A stretch of 64,000 nt of DNA from Pelotomaculum propionicicum (GTDB lineage: Bacteria; Bacillota; Desulfotomaculia; Desulfotomaculales; Pelotomaculaceae), in assembly GCF_004369225.1 (NCBI RefSeq), contig NZ_QFFZ01000009.1:1-64000 (forward strand). Reading direction: 5' to 3'. The notes beneath the pieces are model-generated. The model was not told where the DNA came from, did no database searches, and saw only the letters and a program-made list of their open reading frames with translations. The translations under genes and the position numbers were made by a program. Position 1 is the stretch's first letter; each line of letters opens with the position of its first letter. Below are positions 42,656-52,456 of this stretch, piece by piece.

Positions 42656-42824
42656 CTAAAATCCCTCCTTCCCGAAGATTGCTTCAAACAATATCTTACA
42701 TAAACATAAAGTCCTTTTTAACGCTCAACAAAGGTAATTATAGCATAAACGATTATAAGCGGCAAGAAATTTCCTGGAAAACCAGCGAGTATCGGCCGCA
42801 GGCCTTTAACTCCGCCTTAGAGCC

Positions 42825-43583
42825 CTAATCAAGGCCAATTTCCTGCAGTTCTCTAATCATCTTTTTCAAAATATCTTTGTCTTCCCCGGTCAATTCTATC
42901 TGTGAAAGCAGCTCGGGCCTGCGCAGCAGGGTCCTGAGCAAAGACTGCTTGCGCCGCCACTTCCTGATCTCTTCATGATGGCCGCTGAGAAGGACGTCCG
43001 GCACCGTCAGCCCGCGGTATTCCTTGGGCCTGGTGTAATGAGGGTATTCCAGCAGGCCGGCGTTAAAGGATTCCTCTTCCACCGAAGCTGCTTCCCCAAG
43101 CACTCCGGGAATGAGACGGGCCACCGCGTCCACTACCACCATGGCCGGCAGCTCGCCGCCGGTAAGGATATAATCCCCGATCGATATCTCGTCGGTCACC
43201 AGCATTTCGCGGACACGCTCGTCCACACCCTCGTAGTGGCCGCAAATAATGATCAGCTCTTTTTCAGCGGCTAAATCCCAGGCCAGCGCCTGGTTGAAAG
43301 ACCTGCCCTGCGGGCACATCAGCGCCACCCGGCGGGACGCCCGCCCGGCCTGGCCCCGCACATGCTCAACAGCCTTAAAAATTGCTTCCGGCCCCATCAC
43401 CATACCAGCACCGCCCCCGTAAGGGGTATCGTCCACAGTGTGGTGTTTGTTGGCTGAAAAATCGCGGATATTCACCAGGTTGATCTCAATTAAGCCGCGC
43501 TCCCGCGCCCTTTTAACAATACTGGAGGAGAAGGGACCGTCAAACATTTCCGGGAAAAGAGTCAGAATGTCAATTTTCATCAT
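42825..43583 (-). CDS. trmD: tRNA (guanine-N1)-methyltransferase TrmD
   Basis: A 252-residue SPOUT methyltransferase that makes m1G37 in tRNA. The knot region reads [13 protein letters not shown] and [17 protein letters not shown]. The start overlaps rimM by 14 nt; either of two tandem ATGs could be used. The pair rimM-trmD is conserved. Confidence 0.95.
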   Translation of the reverse strand: MMKIDILTLFPEMFDGPFSSSIVKRARERGLIEINLVNIRDFSANKHHTVDDTPYGGGAGMVMGPEAIFKAVEHVRGQAGRASRRVALMCPQGRSFNQALAWDLAAEKELIIICGHYEGVDERVREMLVTDEISIGDYILTGGELPAMVVVDAVARLIPGVLGEAASVEEESFNAGLLEYPHYTRPKEYRGLTVPDVLLSGHHEEIRKWRRKQSLLRTLLRRPELLSQIELTGEDKDILKKMIRELQEIGLD

Positions 43584-44088
43584 CCATCAGTCCTTCCGGC
43601 AGGTCAACCACCATACGCCGCCCGGGCAGGTCAATTTCTTTAACAACCTGCTTTAGGGCCGGAATTAACAGTGGCTTGCCTCCGGTTTCAACAATATATA
43701 CGTCATTAGCCCCGGTCTGAAGCACCTCGGTAATTTTACCGAATTGCTCCCCACCGCTGCCGTACACACTGAGGCCGATTATGTCAAAAATATAATAGCT
43801 CCCTTCCGGCAGTTTGACCAACTGGTCACGGGTTACCTCCAGTATTCCCCCTCGTATACCTTCCGCGGCGTTCATGTCGCTGATTTCTTTAAATTTAACC
43901 GCAATAAATTTTTGGCGCCGCACTGCTTCTTCAATGTGCATAACCTGCCGGACGCCTTTGACTGATAAATAGACATCCTTTAGTTGTTCATAGCGGCCGG
44001 GGAAATCAGTAAGTGGCAGCACCCGTACGGCACCGCGGTTACCCTGCGTTTTCAGGACCTTGCCGATGGCAATAAACTCACCGCTCAC
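43570..44088 (-). CDS. rimM: 16S rRNA processing protein RimM
   Basis: A 172-residue 30S maturation factor with an N-terminal RimM domain ([18 protein letters not shown]) and a C-terminal PRC-barrel ([11 protein letters not shown]...[16 protein letters not shown]). The GTG at 44088 is chosen because GGAGGG lies about 10 nt upstream and related proteins start here; the longer frame adds 17 Pro/Ala/Gly-rich residues that merely overlap ylqD. It overlaps ylqD by 11 nt and trmD by 14 nt. Confidence 0.92.
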   Translation of the reverse strand: MSGEFIAIGKVLKTQGNRGAVRVLPLTDFPGRYEQLKDVYLSVKGVRQVMHIEEAVRRQKFIAVKFKEISDMNAAEGIRGGILEVTRDQLVKLPEGSYYIFDIIGLSVYGSGGEQFGKITEVLQTGANDVYIVETGGKPLLIPALKQVVKEIDLPGRRMVVDLPEGLMDDEN

Positions 44089-44518
44089 TGCTGCCGCTCC
44101 CTCCGGCGCTTCCCTGCCTGATGGCGGAAACGACGCCATCCTGCAGGATAATTTCCATGCCTATTACCTGCCCCCAGTTATCTCCGGCCTTAATTTCGAC
44201 AGGGCTTTCCATTTTGCCTGAAATTACCTCTGCCCCCAGGGCCAGCTGCCCCACTTCCTTAAGTTTGTCAATCAATTTCTGGCGGCTGGCCAGCCTGCGG
44301 CTGCGTTCCTGTTCCAAATCATGCCTGGCGTCGGGGACCCCCTGGGGGTTCTTCTTTTCCAGCTCGGCCAGCAGGCGCTTTTCCTGGAAATCCAGGTGCT
44401 GCAGATCCAGTTCAACCCGCCGGACCGCCTCCTGAAGCTCAGCAGCCAGGGTTTTCTTATAATTCTCGGTGACTATCGTTTTTATAAGAACAGGCCGGAT
44501 CAGGGTCAGACTTTGCAT
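44078..44518 (-). CDS. ylqD: YlqD family protein
   Basis: A 146-residue protein matching YlqD, found between khpA and rimM in Firmicutes. The middle (about 25-95) is a long charged coiled coil ([20 protein letters not shown]), and the C-terminus is a small beta domain ending [11 protein letters not shown]. Its role is unknown. The assignment rests on position and overall layout. Confidence 0.8.
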   Translation of the reverse strand: MQSLTLIRPVLIKTIVTENYKKTLAAELQEAVRRVELDLQHLDFQEKRLLAELEKKNPQGVPDARHDLEQERSRRLASRQKLIDKLKEVGQLALGAEVISGKMESPVEIKAGDNWGQVIGMEIILQDGVVSAIRQGSAGGSGSSER

Positions 44519-44556
44519 GCAAGAGTTCCTCCAGCGGGCTAAATAGAATCCCTTTG

Positions 44557-44787
44557 TTAAATAATCTCAACAATTACTTTCTTCTTTTGCCTGGTCGCGG
44601 CTACCTTGACCAGGGTCCTTATGGCTTTGGCGATGCGGCCCTGTTTGCCGATCACTTTCCCCATATCTTCCGGGGCTACTTTCAGTTCAATCAAGGTTGA
44701 TTTGTCTTTTTCAATTAAATTCACTACAACTTTTTCGGGCTGGTCAACGAGAGCTTTGGCCAGGTTTTCCACCAGTTCTTTCATCAT
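44557..44787 (-). CDS. khpA: KH-domain RNA-binding protein KhpA
   Basis: A 76-residue KH protein (YlqC) with the GxxG loop in MGKVIGKQGRIAKAIRTLVK. It binds small and messenger RNAs and, in some Gram-positives, works with KhpB in cell elongation control. It is 15 nt after rpsP, as is typical. Confidence 0.93.
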   Translation of the reverse strand: MMKELVENLAKALVDQPEKVVVNLIEKDKSTLIELKVAPEDMGKVIGKQGRIAKAIRTLVKVAATRQKKKVIVEII

Positions 44788-44802
44788 AGCAGCCTCCCTA
44801 AT

Positions 44803-45069
44803 CTACTGACCGTCTCCCGCCGTTTTCTTTATGACCCCGGCCTTGTTAAACAAGGCTTTGGCGGTATCGGAAAGCTGAGCCCCTTTTTGCAGCCAGTCCA
44901 GAGCCCTTTCCTCATTGATCTTGATTACCGCCGGGTTCTTCAGAGGATCGTAAAAACCAATCTCCTCAATGAACCTGCCATCTCTCGGGGAGCGGGAATC
45001 AGCAACTACAATACGATAAAACGGGGCTTTTTTCGCACCCATTCTTCTCAGGCGGATTTTAACAGCCAC
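44803..45069 (-). CDS. rpsP: 30S ribosomal protein S16
   Basis: An 88-residue S16 with [20 protein letters not shown] and [16 protein letters not shown]. It is in the canonical ffh-rpsP-khpA order, 24 nt after ffh. Confidence 0.96.
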   Translation of the reverse strand: MAVKIRLRRMGAKKAPFYRIVVADSRSPRDGRFIEEIGFYDPLKNPAVIKINEERALDWLQKGAQLSDTAKALFNKAGVIKKTAGDGQ

Positions 45070-45093
45070 GCGCCCTCACCTCCTTATTTTAAC

Positions 45094-46446
45094 TTAGCTG
45101 AAGAAAGGGTTTTTCAGCATCTTGCCGCCCTTTTTCAGCGATTTTTCCATGTCTATAAACTGTTTCATCATTTTCTTGGTCTGCTCAAACTGCTTCAGCA
45201 GGCGGTTAATTTCCTGCACGGTAGTGCCGCTGCCTTTGGCGATCCGCCTTTTCCTGCTGCCGTTCAATACACGCTCCGGATCACTGCGCTCAGCGGGAGT
45301 CATCGATTTGATAATCGCCTCCGCAAAAACCAGTTCCTTTTCATCCACCTTAAGGTCCTTTAGTTTTTTGTTCCCGCCCAGCCCCGGGATCATACTCAAA
45401 ACCTGTTCAATCGGCCCCAGCTTCTTGACCTGGTTGAGCTGGTCCAGAAAATCCTCCAGTGTAAACTCCATGCTGCGGAGTTTTTTCTGCATTTTGGCCA
45501 TTTGATCAGCGTTGAAATTCTCCTGGGCCTTTTCAATCAGGGTAAGCATATCACCCATGCCCAGAATCCGCTCGGCCATACGCTCCGGGTGGAAGGGTTC
45601 CAAAGCGTCCAGTTTTTCACCCACACCCACAAATTTAATTGGCTTCCCGGTTACAGAGCGCACCGACAGCGCCGCTCCCCCCCTGGTGTCACCATCCAGC
45701 TTGGTCAGGACCACGCCGTCCAGCCCCAGTCGGCTGTTGAAGGTTTCGGCCACGCTTACCGCGGCCTGTCCGGTCATGGCGTCTACCACCAGCAGTATTT
45801 CATGCGGCTTGATGGTTTCCTTCATGTTTTCCAGCTCTGCCATAAGCTCTTCATTAACTTCCTGCCGGCCGGCGGTGTCAATTATAACCATATCCCGCCC
45901 GGCGCCGGCAGCGCTCTCTACTGCCGCCAGGCCAATGGCTACCGGTTCAAGCTGATCACCCATGCTGAATACAGGCAGGTTAAGCTGCCCGCCCAGCACT
46001 TCCAGCTGTTTTATCGCTGCCGGGCGGTAAACATCGGCCGCTACCATGAGCGGTCTTCTGCCCTGCTTGCGCATAAGGTTCGCCAGTTTCGCGGAGGTGG
46101 TTGTTTTGCCGGCCCCGTTCAGGCCGACCATCATTACCACAGTCGGGGGTTTGGGAGCTAAATTAATTCTGCTGTTTGAACCGCCCATAAGCGTTGTCAG
46201 CTCTTCATGCACGATCTTGATCACATGCTGGGCCGGGTTCAGGCTGGCCAGCAGTTCTTGTCCCACTGCCCTTTCTTTGATCCTGGCAATGAAATCTTTA
46301 ACAACTTTAAAGTTCACATCGGCTTCAAGCAGGGCCAAACGCACTTCACGCAGAGCTTCATTCACATCCGACTCAGTGAGGCGTCCCTTGCCGCGTAATT
46401 TTTTAAAAGTTTCCTGCAGTCTTTCAGCGAGGCTGGCAAACATCAT
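45094..46446 (-). CDS. ffh: Signal recognition particle protein Ffh
   Basis: A 450-residue SRP GTPase that targets membrane proteins with 4.5S RNA and FtsY. The NG domain has GLNGAGKTTTSAKLA, DTAGRQEVNEELM and TKLDGDTRGGAAL. The C-terminal M domain (from about 300) is methionine-rich, with SMIPG and GSGTTVQEINRLLKQF. Two ATGs in tandem are possible starts. It is 26 nt after ylxM. Confidence 0.96.
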   Translation of the reverse strand: MMFASLAERLQETFKKLRGKGRLTESDVNEALREVRLALLEADVNFKVVKDFIARIKERAVGQELLASLNPAQHVIKIVHEELTTLMGGSNSRINLAPKPPTVVMMVGLNGAGKTTTSAKLANLMRKQGRRPLMVAADVYRPAAIKQLEVLGGQLNLPVFSMGDQLEPVAIGLAAVESAAGAGRDMVIIDTAGRQEVNEELMAELENMKETIKPHEILLVVDAMTGQAAVSVAETFNSRLGLDGVVLTKLDGDTRGGAALSVRSVTGKPIKFVGVGEKLDALEPFHPERMAERILGMGDMLTLIEKAQENFNADQMAKMQKKLRSMEFTLEDFLDQLNQVKKLGPIEQVLSMIPGLGGNKKLKDLKVDEKELVFAEAIIKSMTPAERSDPERVLNGSRKRRIAKGSGTTVQEINRLLKQFEQTKKMMKQFIDMEKSLKKGGKMLKNPFFS

Positions 46447-46472
46447 TTACCCCCCTTATTTTATATACTGCG

Positions 46473-46826
46473 CTAAAGCTCAAGAATCTCATCTATAATT
46501 TCCCTGGCCCGGCGGATCCTGCCGTCGGACTGGACACTCCCTGACTCGTCCAGCAAAGCCGCGGCGCAGCTCAGCTTATTTCTTTCAGCCTTAAACCTTG
46601 CCGCTAGCCCGAGCTTCTCCTCGTACTGTGCCAGAAGCTGCCCGGACCTTTTCAAAGTGTCGTAAACCGCCTGGCGGCTGACCTTGAACTCTTCAGCTAT
46701 CTCCCCCAGGGACAGGTTGTGGGCGTAATAAAGCTCCATATAATCTCTTTGACGGTCGGTTAACAGCTGCCCGTAAAAATCAAAAAGCAGGTTCATCAGG
46801 TCGACTTTCTCCAGCAATCCCGCCAC
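46473..46826 (-). CDS. ylxM: YlxM, putative SRP-associated helix-turn-helix protein
   Basis: A 117-residue YlxM family protein: [20 protein letters not shown], then the sigma-70 region-4-like helix-turn-helix [20 protein letters not shown]. It is encoded with ffh in Firmicutes and may modulate SRP. A GTG start at 46826 is taken; the first nine residues vary among relatives, so a start a few codons later is possible. A strong promoter lies about 50 nt upstream. Confidence 0.9.
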   Translation of the reverse strand: MAGLLEKVDLMNLLFDFYGQLLTDRQRDYMELYYAHNLSLGEIAEEFKVSRQAVYDTLKRSGQLLAQYEEKLGLAARFKAERNKLSCAAALLDESGSVQSDGRIRRAREIIDEILEL

Positions 46827-46875
46827 CGCCGCTTTCGTTTTTCTTGCCTGCCAAGGTGTTTACCTTTACAGAAAG

Positions 46876-46904
46876 ATTCTACTTAATTGTCGCGGTATTG
46901 TCAA
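46876..46904 (-). promoter_or_regulatory. Sigma-A promoter of the ylxM-ffh-...-rbgA operon
   Basis: On the minus strand, -35 TTGACA (46904-46899) and -10 TAGAAT (46881-46876) are exactly 17 nt apart, about 50 nt before the ylxM start. Confidence 0.82.
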
Positions 46905-46992
46905 GAAAATTGCTGGTTTTTTTATCTTGCCGTGGAGGTTATTTCAGGGAAAAAGAGAAACAATAACTAGGGACATCCCTTTTCTATCATTA

Positions 46993-47188
46993 AAACAAAT
47001 TGACAGGATTTACAAGATTAAAAGGATTTACAGGATAATAGTTTAAGGAATTCAGAATTCAGTAGTCAGAAGTTTAAAGTCAAAAGTCTAAAATCAGAAA
47101 TAAAAAAGATCTTATATATTCAGTCTCCTGACTCCTGTATTCTGACTCCTGTATTCTATTTGTCCTTAAAAATCCTGTCAATTTGTTT
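46993..47188. repeat. MITE-like element, copy A2 (inverted relative to 18643)
   Basis: A 196-bp element with inverted ends AAACAAATTGACAGGATTT and AAATCCTGTCAATTTGTTT. Over most of its length it is the reverse complement of the copy at 18643-18813, including the AAAAAAGATCTTATATATTC core, with one small extra repeat. No ORF. Confidence 0.85.
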
Positions 47189-47242
47189 TATCTTTATACT
47201 GAGCTGACAGTGTAATCATTTTATTTTTTACGGAGGTAACCC

Positions 47243-48661
47243 ATGAAAATATCCTTTACAAAAGAGCAGAGTTCCAGGCCTGCCGGATTAGTATCCCTTA
47301 ACGAAGCCATTGAGCAAAGCCGGGGGCAGGTGGCGGAAAACCACAAAACTTACCTGAACGCCGGGCTGGCCATGATGCTCGGGATGCTTGATTTTAATAA
47401 AAAATTCGTAAAAGCCTCGGGTGTTTACGTTTGGGACAATGAGGGCAAGCAGTACCTTGACTTTCTGGGCGCCTACGGAGCCCTGAACCACGGGCACAAC
47501 CACCCTAAAATACTGGCGGCCATGGAACAGGTAAAAGAAATGCCCAACCTGCTCCAGGCCTCCCTGAATACCCTGGCGGGCGCCCTGGCCAAAAATTTGG
47601 CGCTGGTCACGCCAGGCGCCCTGCAGCGTTCTTTCTTATGCAACAGCGGGGCTGAAGCTGTGGAGGGAGCGCTCAAACTCGCGCGCGCCGCTACCGGGCG
47701 GCAGGGGCTTATTTACTGTGAGGGGTCCTTTCACGGTAAAACTATGGGTGCTCTTTCGGTAACCGGGCGTGAAAAATACCAAAAAATCTTTCAGCCGCTG
47801 CTGCCCGGCTTAGAATCAGTACCCTTCGGCGACCTGGTCGCCCTGGAAAGCAAATTGAAGGACAAAAACGCCGCGGCGTTTATTGTTGAACCTATTCAGG
47901 GCGAAGGCGGCATTATCATTCCTCCTGCCGGTTACCTTTCCCGCGCGGGAGAGCTCTGCGCCAAATACGGCTCGCTTTTGATCATCGATGAAATACAGAC
48001 CGGGTTCGGGCGTACCGGCGCAATGTTTGCCTGCCAGTATGACGGCGCGACCCCTGACATCATGTGCCTGGCTAAATCCCTCGGCGGCGGCATCATGCCT
48101 GTGGGAGCCTACATAACCACAGATGAAATATGGAAAAAAGCATACGGCGGTATGGATAAAGCACTGCTCCACACCTCAACTTTCGGGGGCAACACCTGGG
48201 CCGCGGCCGCGGGCATAGCCGCGCTGGAAGTAATTTACGAAGAAAACCTGCCGGAGCAAGCGCGGGAAAGCGGGGCCTACCTGCTGGAAAACCTGCACAA
48301 CCTAAAACAAAAATACCCCCTGATTAAAGATGTCAGGGGCCGCGGGTTAATGGCCGGCATCGAATTCAACCAGCCAGGGGGTCTGGCTGCAAAAGTGTCT
48401 ATGGGTATGTCCGGCAAGCTTTCAGAGGAATACATGGGGAGTTTGGTGGCGGGCGAACTGCTGAACAAGTACTGCATCATTACGGCCTACACTTTGAACA
48501 ATCCCAATGTGATCAGGCTGGAGCCGCCTTTAAATATTACCAAGAAACAAATTGACGTGCTGATACAAGCACTGGAGGATATATTCTCCACTCACAAAGG
48601 TTTCCTGAGTGTCGCGGCTTCAGGGGTTAAAACCATTCTAAAAACTATGATAAAGAAGTAA
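47243..48661 (+). CDS. Class III PLP-dependent aminotransferase (putrescine/ornithine type)
   Basis: A 472-residue fold-type I aminotransferase. PLP contacts include NSGAEAVEGALKLARAATGR, SFHGKTMGALSVTG, IIDEIQTGFGRTG and the Schiff-base Lys in CLAKSLGGGIMPVGAYI. The extra N-terminal segment of about 60 residues resembles putrescine aminotransferase (PatA/YgjG) more than ArgD. The substrate is an inference. GGAGG precedes the ATG at good spacing. It is convergent with the diguanylate cyclase, with the ends overlapping by 17 nt, and a MITE-like element lies directly upstream. Confidence 0.85.
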   Translation: MKISFTKEQSSRPAGLVSLNEAIEQSRGQVAENHKTYLNAGLAMMLGMLDFNKKFVKASGVYVWDNEGKQYLDFLGAYGALNHGHNHPKILAAMEQVKEMPNLLQASLNTLAGALAKNLALVTPGALQRSFLCNSGAEAVEGALKLARAATGRQGLIYCEGSFHGKTMGALSVTGREKYQKIFQPLLPGLESVPFGDLVALESKLKDKNAAAFIVEPIQGEGGIIIPPAGYLSRAGELCAKYGSLLIIDEIQTGFGRTGAMFACQYDGATPDIMCLAKSLGGGIMPVGAYITTDEIWKKAYGGMDKALLHTSTFGGNTWAAAAGIAALEVIYEENLPEQARESGAYLLENLHNLKQKYPLIKDVRGRGLMAGIEFNQPGGLAAKVSMGMSGKLSEEYMGSLVAGELLNKYCIITAYTLNNPNVIRLEPPLNITKKQIDVLIQALEDIFSTHKGFLSVAASGVKTILKTMIKK

Positions 48662-49658
48662 CTGCATCTTTTTCCGCCAGTTCCGGACTGACCCTGTTGC
48701 GGCCTAAAGCCTTAGCCTTGTACATTTCCGCATCAGCCTGGGCCAGCAGCTGATCCAGCAGCGAGCTCGGGTAAGCCTCAGACTTCCCGTCATAGGTGGC
48801 GACGCCCAGGCTTATGGTTAGTTTTAAAAAGCCATAGGTGGTTTCAAAGGGCCATTTGCTCGCGGTTTCCCTGAGCCTTTCGGCAAGGATCAGGGTCTCC
48901 TGGAGGCCGGTAAGAGGAGCGATGACGATAAACTCTTCCCCGCCGTAGCGGCCGAGCAAATCAGATGTCCTTATGCTTGAAGACAAGACCTGGACTATTT
49001 CTTTGAGGACCTCGTCGCCAACCTGGTGGCCGTGTGTATCATTGACATTTTTGAAATGATCTATATCGATCATGATTATTGACAGGGGCAGGCCGTGCCT
49101 GATGGAGATGGCCAGCTCCTGTTCAATTTCACGCATGATGTAACGCCTGTTATAAGCGCCGGTGAGCTGGTCGGTGATCGCTATCAATTCGAGGCGGGCA
49201 TTGGCTTCAGACAGCTCTTCGTTCTGGGCGGCAATTTCCTGCTTCTGCGCTTCCAGCAAGGCTATTTGTTTAAGAAGCACCTCGCGCTGCTCTTTCAGCT
49301 TCATCGACATTCTATTGAAGCTGACAGCTAAAGTATTGATCTCACGGTTTGCGCCCAGGTCTAATGTGATCCCGTAGTTGCCCCTGGCAATTTCATCAGC
49401 TACTTCCGCCATCACTTCCAATGGGTGGGATATCTTCCGGGCTACCAGTATAACCACGGGCAGAAATAATATAACAACCAGGACGGCTGCAACAGCTATG
49501 TTCCTCGCAGCGGCGCCTGCTTCCGGCATAACAATATTTAAATAATGGTGGCTGACAGCAATAGTGACAGATACCAGCGCCAAAGCCAGGAGCAAAAAGC
49601 CGGCCAGCAGAGAATTTTTAATCTTACCCCGCCAAAACAAATCGAATAACTTGTTCAT
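48645..49658 (-). CDS. Membrane diguanylate cyclase with HAMP domain (GGDEF)
   Basis: A 337-residue enzyme that makes c-di-GMP. Two membrane helices (about 12-32 and 45-67 of this start) flank a very short outer loop. A HAMP linker (ISHPLEVMAEVADEIARGNY), a coiled coil and a GGDEF domain follow. The active site reads GRYGGEEF, and RTSD five residues before it is a product-inhibition I-site (RxxD). The ATG at 49658 is preferred over a TTG ten codons upstream; neither has a clear ribosome-binding site. Its product could be the ligand of the GEMM riboswitch at 35366. Confidence 0.87.
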   Translation of the reverse strand: MNKLFDLFWRGKIKNSLLAGFLLLALALVSVTIAVSHHYLNIVMPEAGAAARNIAVAAVLVVILFLPVVILVARKISHPLEVMAEVADEIARGNYGITLDLGANREINTLAVSFNRMSMKLKEQREVLLKQIALLEAQKQEIAAQNEELSEANARLELIAITDQLTGAYNRRYIMREIEQELAISIRHGLPLSIIMIDIDHFKNVNDTHGHQVGDEVLKEIVQVLSSSIRTSDLLGRYGGEEFIVIAPLTGLQETLILAERLRETASKWPFETTYGFLKLTISLGVATYDGKSEAYPSSLLDQLLAQADAEMYKAKALGRNRVSPELAEKDAVTSLS

Positions 49659-49745
49659 AATGAATACTATATTTTGTATAAACAACAAATTCCCTTCTCA
49701 AAAATATCATAGCCAATAAAAATAATCCATTTTTTGGCCCATGCC

Positions 49746-50921
49746 TTACCACACCTGGGTTACAGCGCACTTTAAATAATATGTTTCAGGTGCGGCGAGC
49801 AGCATTGGATGATCTTTAGCCTGGCGTCTCAGCTCAATCAGGCGCGCCTGGCGGCCGGCATCCCGGGCCGCATCCTGGATTACATCCAGAAAGCGGCTTT
49901 CCGGCAGGTGATAGGAGCAGGTGCAGGTAACCAGAAAACCTCCCGGCGGCAGCAGTTTCATAGCCCTCAAATTAATCTCCTTGTAGCCCCGTACCGCTCC
50001 TTCCAGCGAGTTCCTGGACTTGGTAAAAGCAGGGGGATCAAGGATGATTAAATCATACTTCTCCTTTTTTTTCTCCAATGCCCGCAGCTCATCAAATACG
50101 TTGCCCTCGTAAAACCGGCAAATTCCGCCGAAACCGTTTCTGAGGGCGTTTTTTTCAGCCACGGCCAGCGCGGGCGAAGCAATATCTATACCGTGTACTT
50201 CTTTCGCTCCGAAATGTGCCGCGTAGACGCTGAAGGCCCCGGTATGGCAAAAGCAATCAAGCACGCGGGCGTCCCGCGCCAGTCCTTGCAAAACAGTCCG
50301 GTTTTCTCTCTGATCAAGAAAGTAACCGGTTTTTTGTCCTCCCGCAAGGTCAACCAGGAAGTACAGGCCGTTCTCTTTAATCTCTACCAGAGTCTCAAAA
50401 GGTCCCTTTAAAAAACCTGACTTAAGCGGCAGCCCTTCCAGTTCCCGGACAGCGGCGTCGTTTCTCTCATAAATCCCGGGCGGTTCCAAAAGCTCTTCAA
50501 GTATATCAACAATCAAATCTTTATACTTATCTATGCCCAGGGCCAGGGTCTGGAGCACCAGGTAAGCTCCAAACTTGTCCACGATCAAAGCAGGTATAAA
50601 GTCAGCTTCGGCATAAATCAGCCTGCACGAGTCAGAATCCCGGACTACATGCCGGCGGTAAGCAAGGGCAGCCTTGATCCGCCTGACAAAAAAATCGCGA
50701 TCTATCAGCTCGCTGCTGTCCCTGCTCAGGATCCGGACCAGGATCTGCGAGGCTGGATTAATATAGCCGCGTCCCACAAACCGGCCCCGCTGGTCGATAA
50801 CCTCCACGAGATCGCCCGGCTGAAAATCTCCGCTGATTTCTGACACCTCTGTACCGTAAACCCAGGGATGCCCGGCTAAGACCCTGTGTTTCATATTCCC
50901 AGCCAGTTTCACAACAGCCAA
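49746..50921 (-). CDS. RlmI/RlmK-like 23S rRNA cytosine-C5 methyltransferase
   Basis: A 391-residue class I SAM methyltransferase with an N-terminal PUA domain (HRVLAGHPWVYGTEV, about 10-75). The central segment is typical of RlmI, and the Rossmann domain reads VLDCFCHTGAFSVYAA, LIILDPPAFTKS and VTCTCSYHL (catalytic Cys region). Family members make m5C in 23S rRNA. It stands between the diguanylate cyclase and the MITE-like element. Confidence 0.86.
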   Translation of the reverse strand: MAVVKLAGNMKHRVLAGHPWVYGTEVSEISGDFQPGDLVEVIDQRGRFVGRGYINPASQILVRILSRDSSELIDRDFFVRRIKAALAYRRHVVRDSDSCRLIYAEADFIPALIVDKFGAYLVLQTLALGIDKYKDLIVDILEELLEPPGIYERNDAAVRELEGLPLKSGFLKGPFETLVEIKENGLYFLVDLAGGQKTGYFLDQRENRTVLQGLARDARVLDCFCHTGAFSVYAAHFGAKEVHGIDIASPALAVAEKNALRNGFGGICRFYEGNVFDELRALEKKKEKYDLIILDPPAFTKSRNSLEGAVRGYKEINLRAMKLLPPGGFLVTCTCSYHLPESRFLDVIQDAARDAGRQARLIELRRQAKDHPMLLAAPETYYLKCAVTQVW

Positions 50922-50940
50922 ATTAAGTCACACTCCAGAA

Positions 50941-51133
50941 AAAACAATTTGACAGGATTAACAGGATTTAAAAAAGGATTTACAGGAGTTAATCTTATTT
51001 TAAAAATTCAATAATAAACAACATGTATATTAGGCATTAAAGCATAGGAAAATGTAAGTTTATTATTATGCTTTATAAATAATTTTTAATCCTGTCAATC
51101 CTAAAAAATCCTGTAAATCCTGTCTATTTGTTT
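50941..51133. repeat. MITE-like element, copy A3
   Basis: About 193 bp bounded by AAAACAATTTGACAGGATTA and, inverted, ATCCTGTCTATTTGTTTT. The interior differs from copies A1 and A2. The right end abuts the stop codon of mtaD (51136). Confidence 0.7.
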
Positions 51134-51135
51134 TA

Positions 51136-52437
51136 CTATTCCTCTCCAACCAACCTGTCCGCGCATTTTTGCGCCTGTGTCATTACCTCTTTTTCATCCA
51201 TGGTCAAAACCCGCCTGCCTTCCATGACGATTTTACCGTTGATGATAACTGTATCAATATCACTGGACTGAGCGGCATAAACCACGTGAGCATAGAGGTC
51301 ATGCCTGGGATACAGGTGGGGGCGGCGGAAGTCAACCAGGATCAGGTCTGCCTTCATGCCAGGCTTGATCAGTCCGACATCCTCCAGTCCCAGAGCACGG
51401 GCGCCGTCTGTGGTGGCCATTCTCAGCGCGGCAAAAGAAGGCAGCGCCATCGGGTCACCGGTGGCCACTTTTTGCAGCAGGGCGGCGCTGCGGGTTTCTT
51501 CCATCATGTCCAGGTTATTGTTGCTGGCGGCACTGTCGGTGCCGAGGCCAACCACTACCCCGGCATCAAGTAATTCTATGACGGGCGAAATACCGCTGGC
51601 AAGTTTCATATTGCTCTCCGGACAGTGTGCTACTCTCACATTTTTCTGTTTCAGGATGGCAATGTCATCCTTATTTAGGTGCACACAGTGCGCCGCCAGC
51701 ACCGGCACATCAAAAACACCGTTTTCGTCCAGGTATTGTACTGGTGTCAGGCCGTAGTTTCCCTTTATTTGGTCAATTTCGTCTTTGGTCTCCGCTACGT
51801 GAATATGGATGCCAACGTTATGATCAGCCGCCAGTTTTACCACCTTTTTGAGGTATTCCGGCGGGCAGGTGTACGGGGCGTGCGGTCCGAACATGGTGGT
51901 AATCCTGCCCCCGGCTTTACCCTGCCATTCCTCCACCAGCTTGATGCTTTCATCTACCGCGGTCTTGGCGTTTGCCGCCACACCAATCATACCGCGCGAA
52001 AGACAGGCCCTCAGGCCGCTCATTTCCACAGCCAGGGCAACCAGGTCCATCTCAAAATACATATCGGCAAAAGTGGTCGTGCCGGACTTGATCATTTCCA
52101 GGCAGCACAGCATTGTTCCCCAGTGAAAATCCTCAGGCCGCATTTTCGCCTCCAGCGGCCATATTTTTTCATTAAGCCACTGCATCAGCGGCATGTCGTC
52201 CGCGTAGCTGCGCAGCAGGGTCATCGCAGCATGCGTGTGGCAGTTGACAAAACCGGGCATGACAACCATACCTGACCCGTCCAGCACACGGTCAGCCTTG
52301 AATTCTCCCGGAACCGAACCGCGCGGGCCGGCTGAAATGATCTTGTCTCCGGCAACGGCAATTTCCCCGTCCTTAAAAACAGCGTCGTGCTCTTCCATCG
52401 TCAGTACAGTTGCGCCTTGAATTAATAAGTTGCTCAT
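51136..52437 (-). CDS. mtaD: 5-methylthioadenosine/S-adenosylhomocysteine deaminase
   Basis: A 433-residue amidohydrolase that deaminates MTA or SAH. Metal and catalytic motifs are MPGFVNCHTHAAMTLLRSYA, IHIHVAETKDEI, VLAAHCVHL and GLGTDSAASNN. The ATG at 52437 is chosen because GGAGGGG lies 5 nt upstream; a start 15 nt earlier precedes that site. It begins about 20 nt after ahcY, which handles the same metabolite. A related activity in menaquinone synthesis (aminodeoxyfutalosine deaminase) is possible, as the families overlap. Confidence 0.88.
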   Translation of the reverse strand: MSNLLIQGATVLTMEEHDAVFKDGEIAVAGDKIISAGPRGSVPGEFKADRVLDGSGMVVMPGFVNCHTHAAMTLLRSYADDMPLMQWLNEKIWPLEAKMRPEDFHWGTMLCCLEMIKSGTTTFADMYFEMDLVALAVEMSGLRACLSRGMIGVAANAKTAVDESIKLVEEWQGKAGGRITTMFGPHAPYTCPPEYLKKVVKLAADHNVGIHIHVAETKDEIDQIKGNYGLTPVQYLDENGVFDVPVLAAHCVHLNKDDIAILKQKNVRVAHCPESNMKLASGISPVIELLDAGVVVGLGTDSAASNNNLDMMEETRSAALLQKVATGDPMALPSFAALRMATTDGARALGLEDVGLIKPGMKADLILVDFRRPHLYPRHDLYAHVVYAAQSSDIDTVIINGKIVMEGRRVLTMDEKEVMTQAQKCADRLVGEE

Positions 52438-52456
52438 AAAACCCCTCCGCATAATT

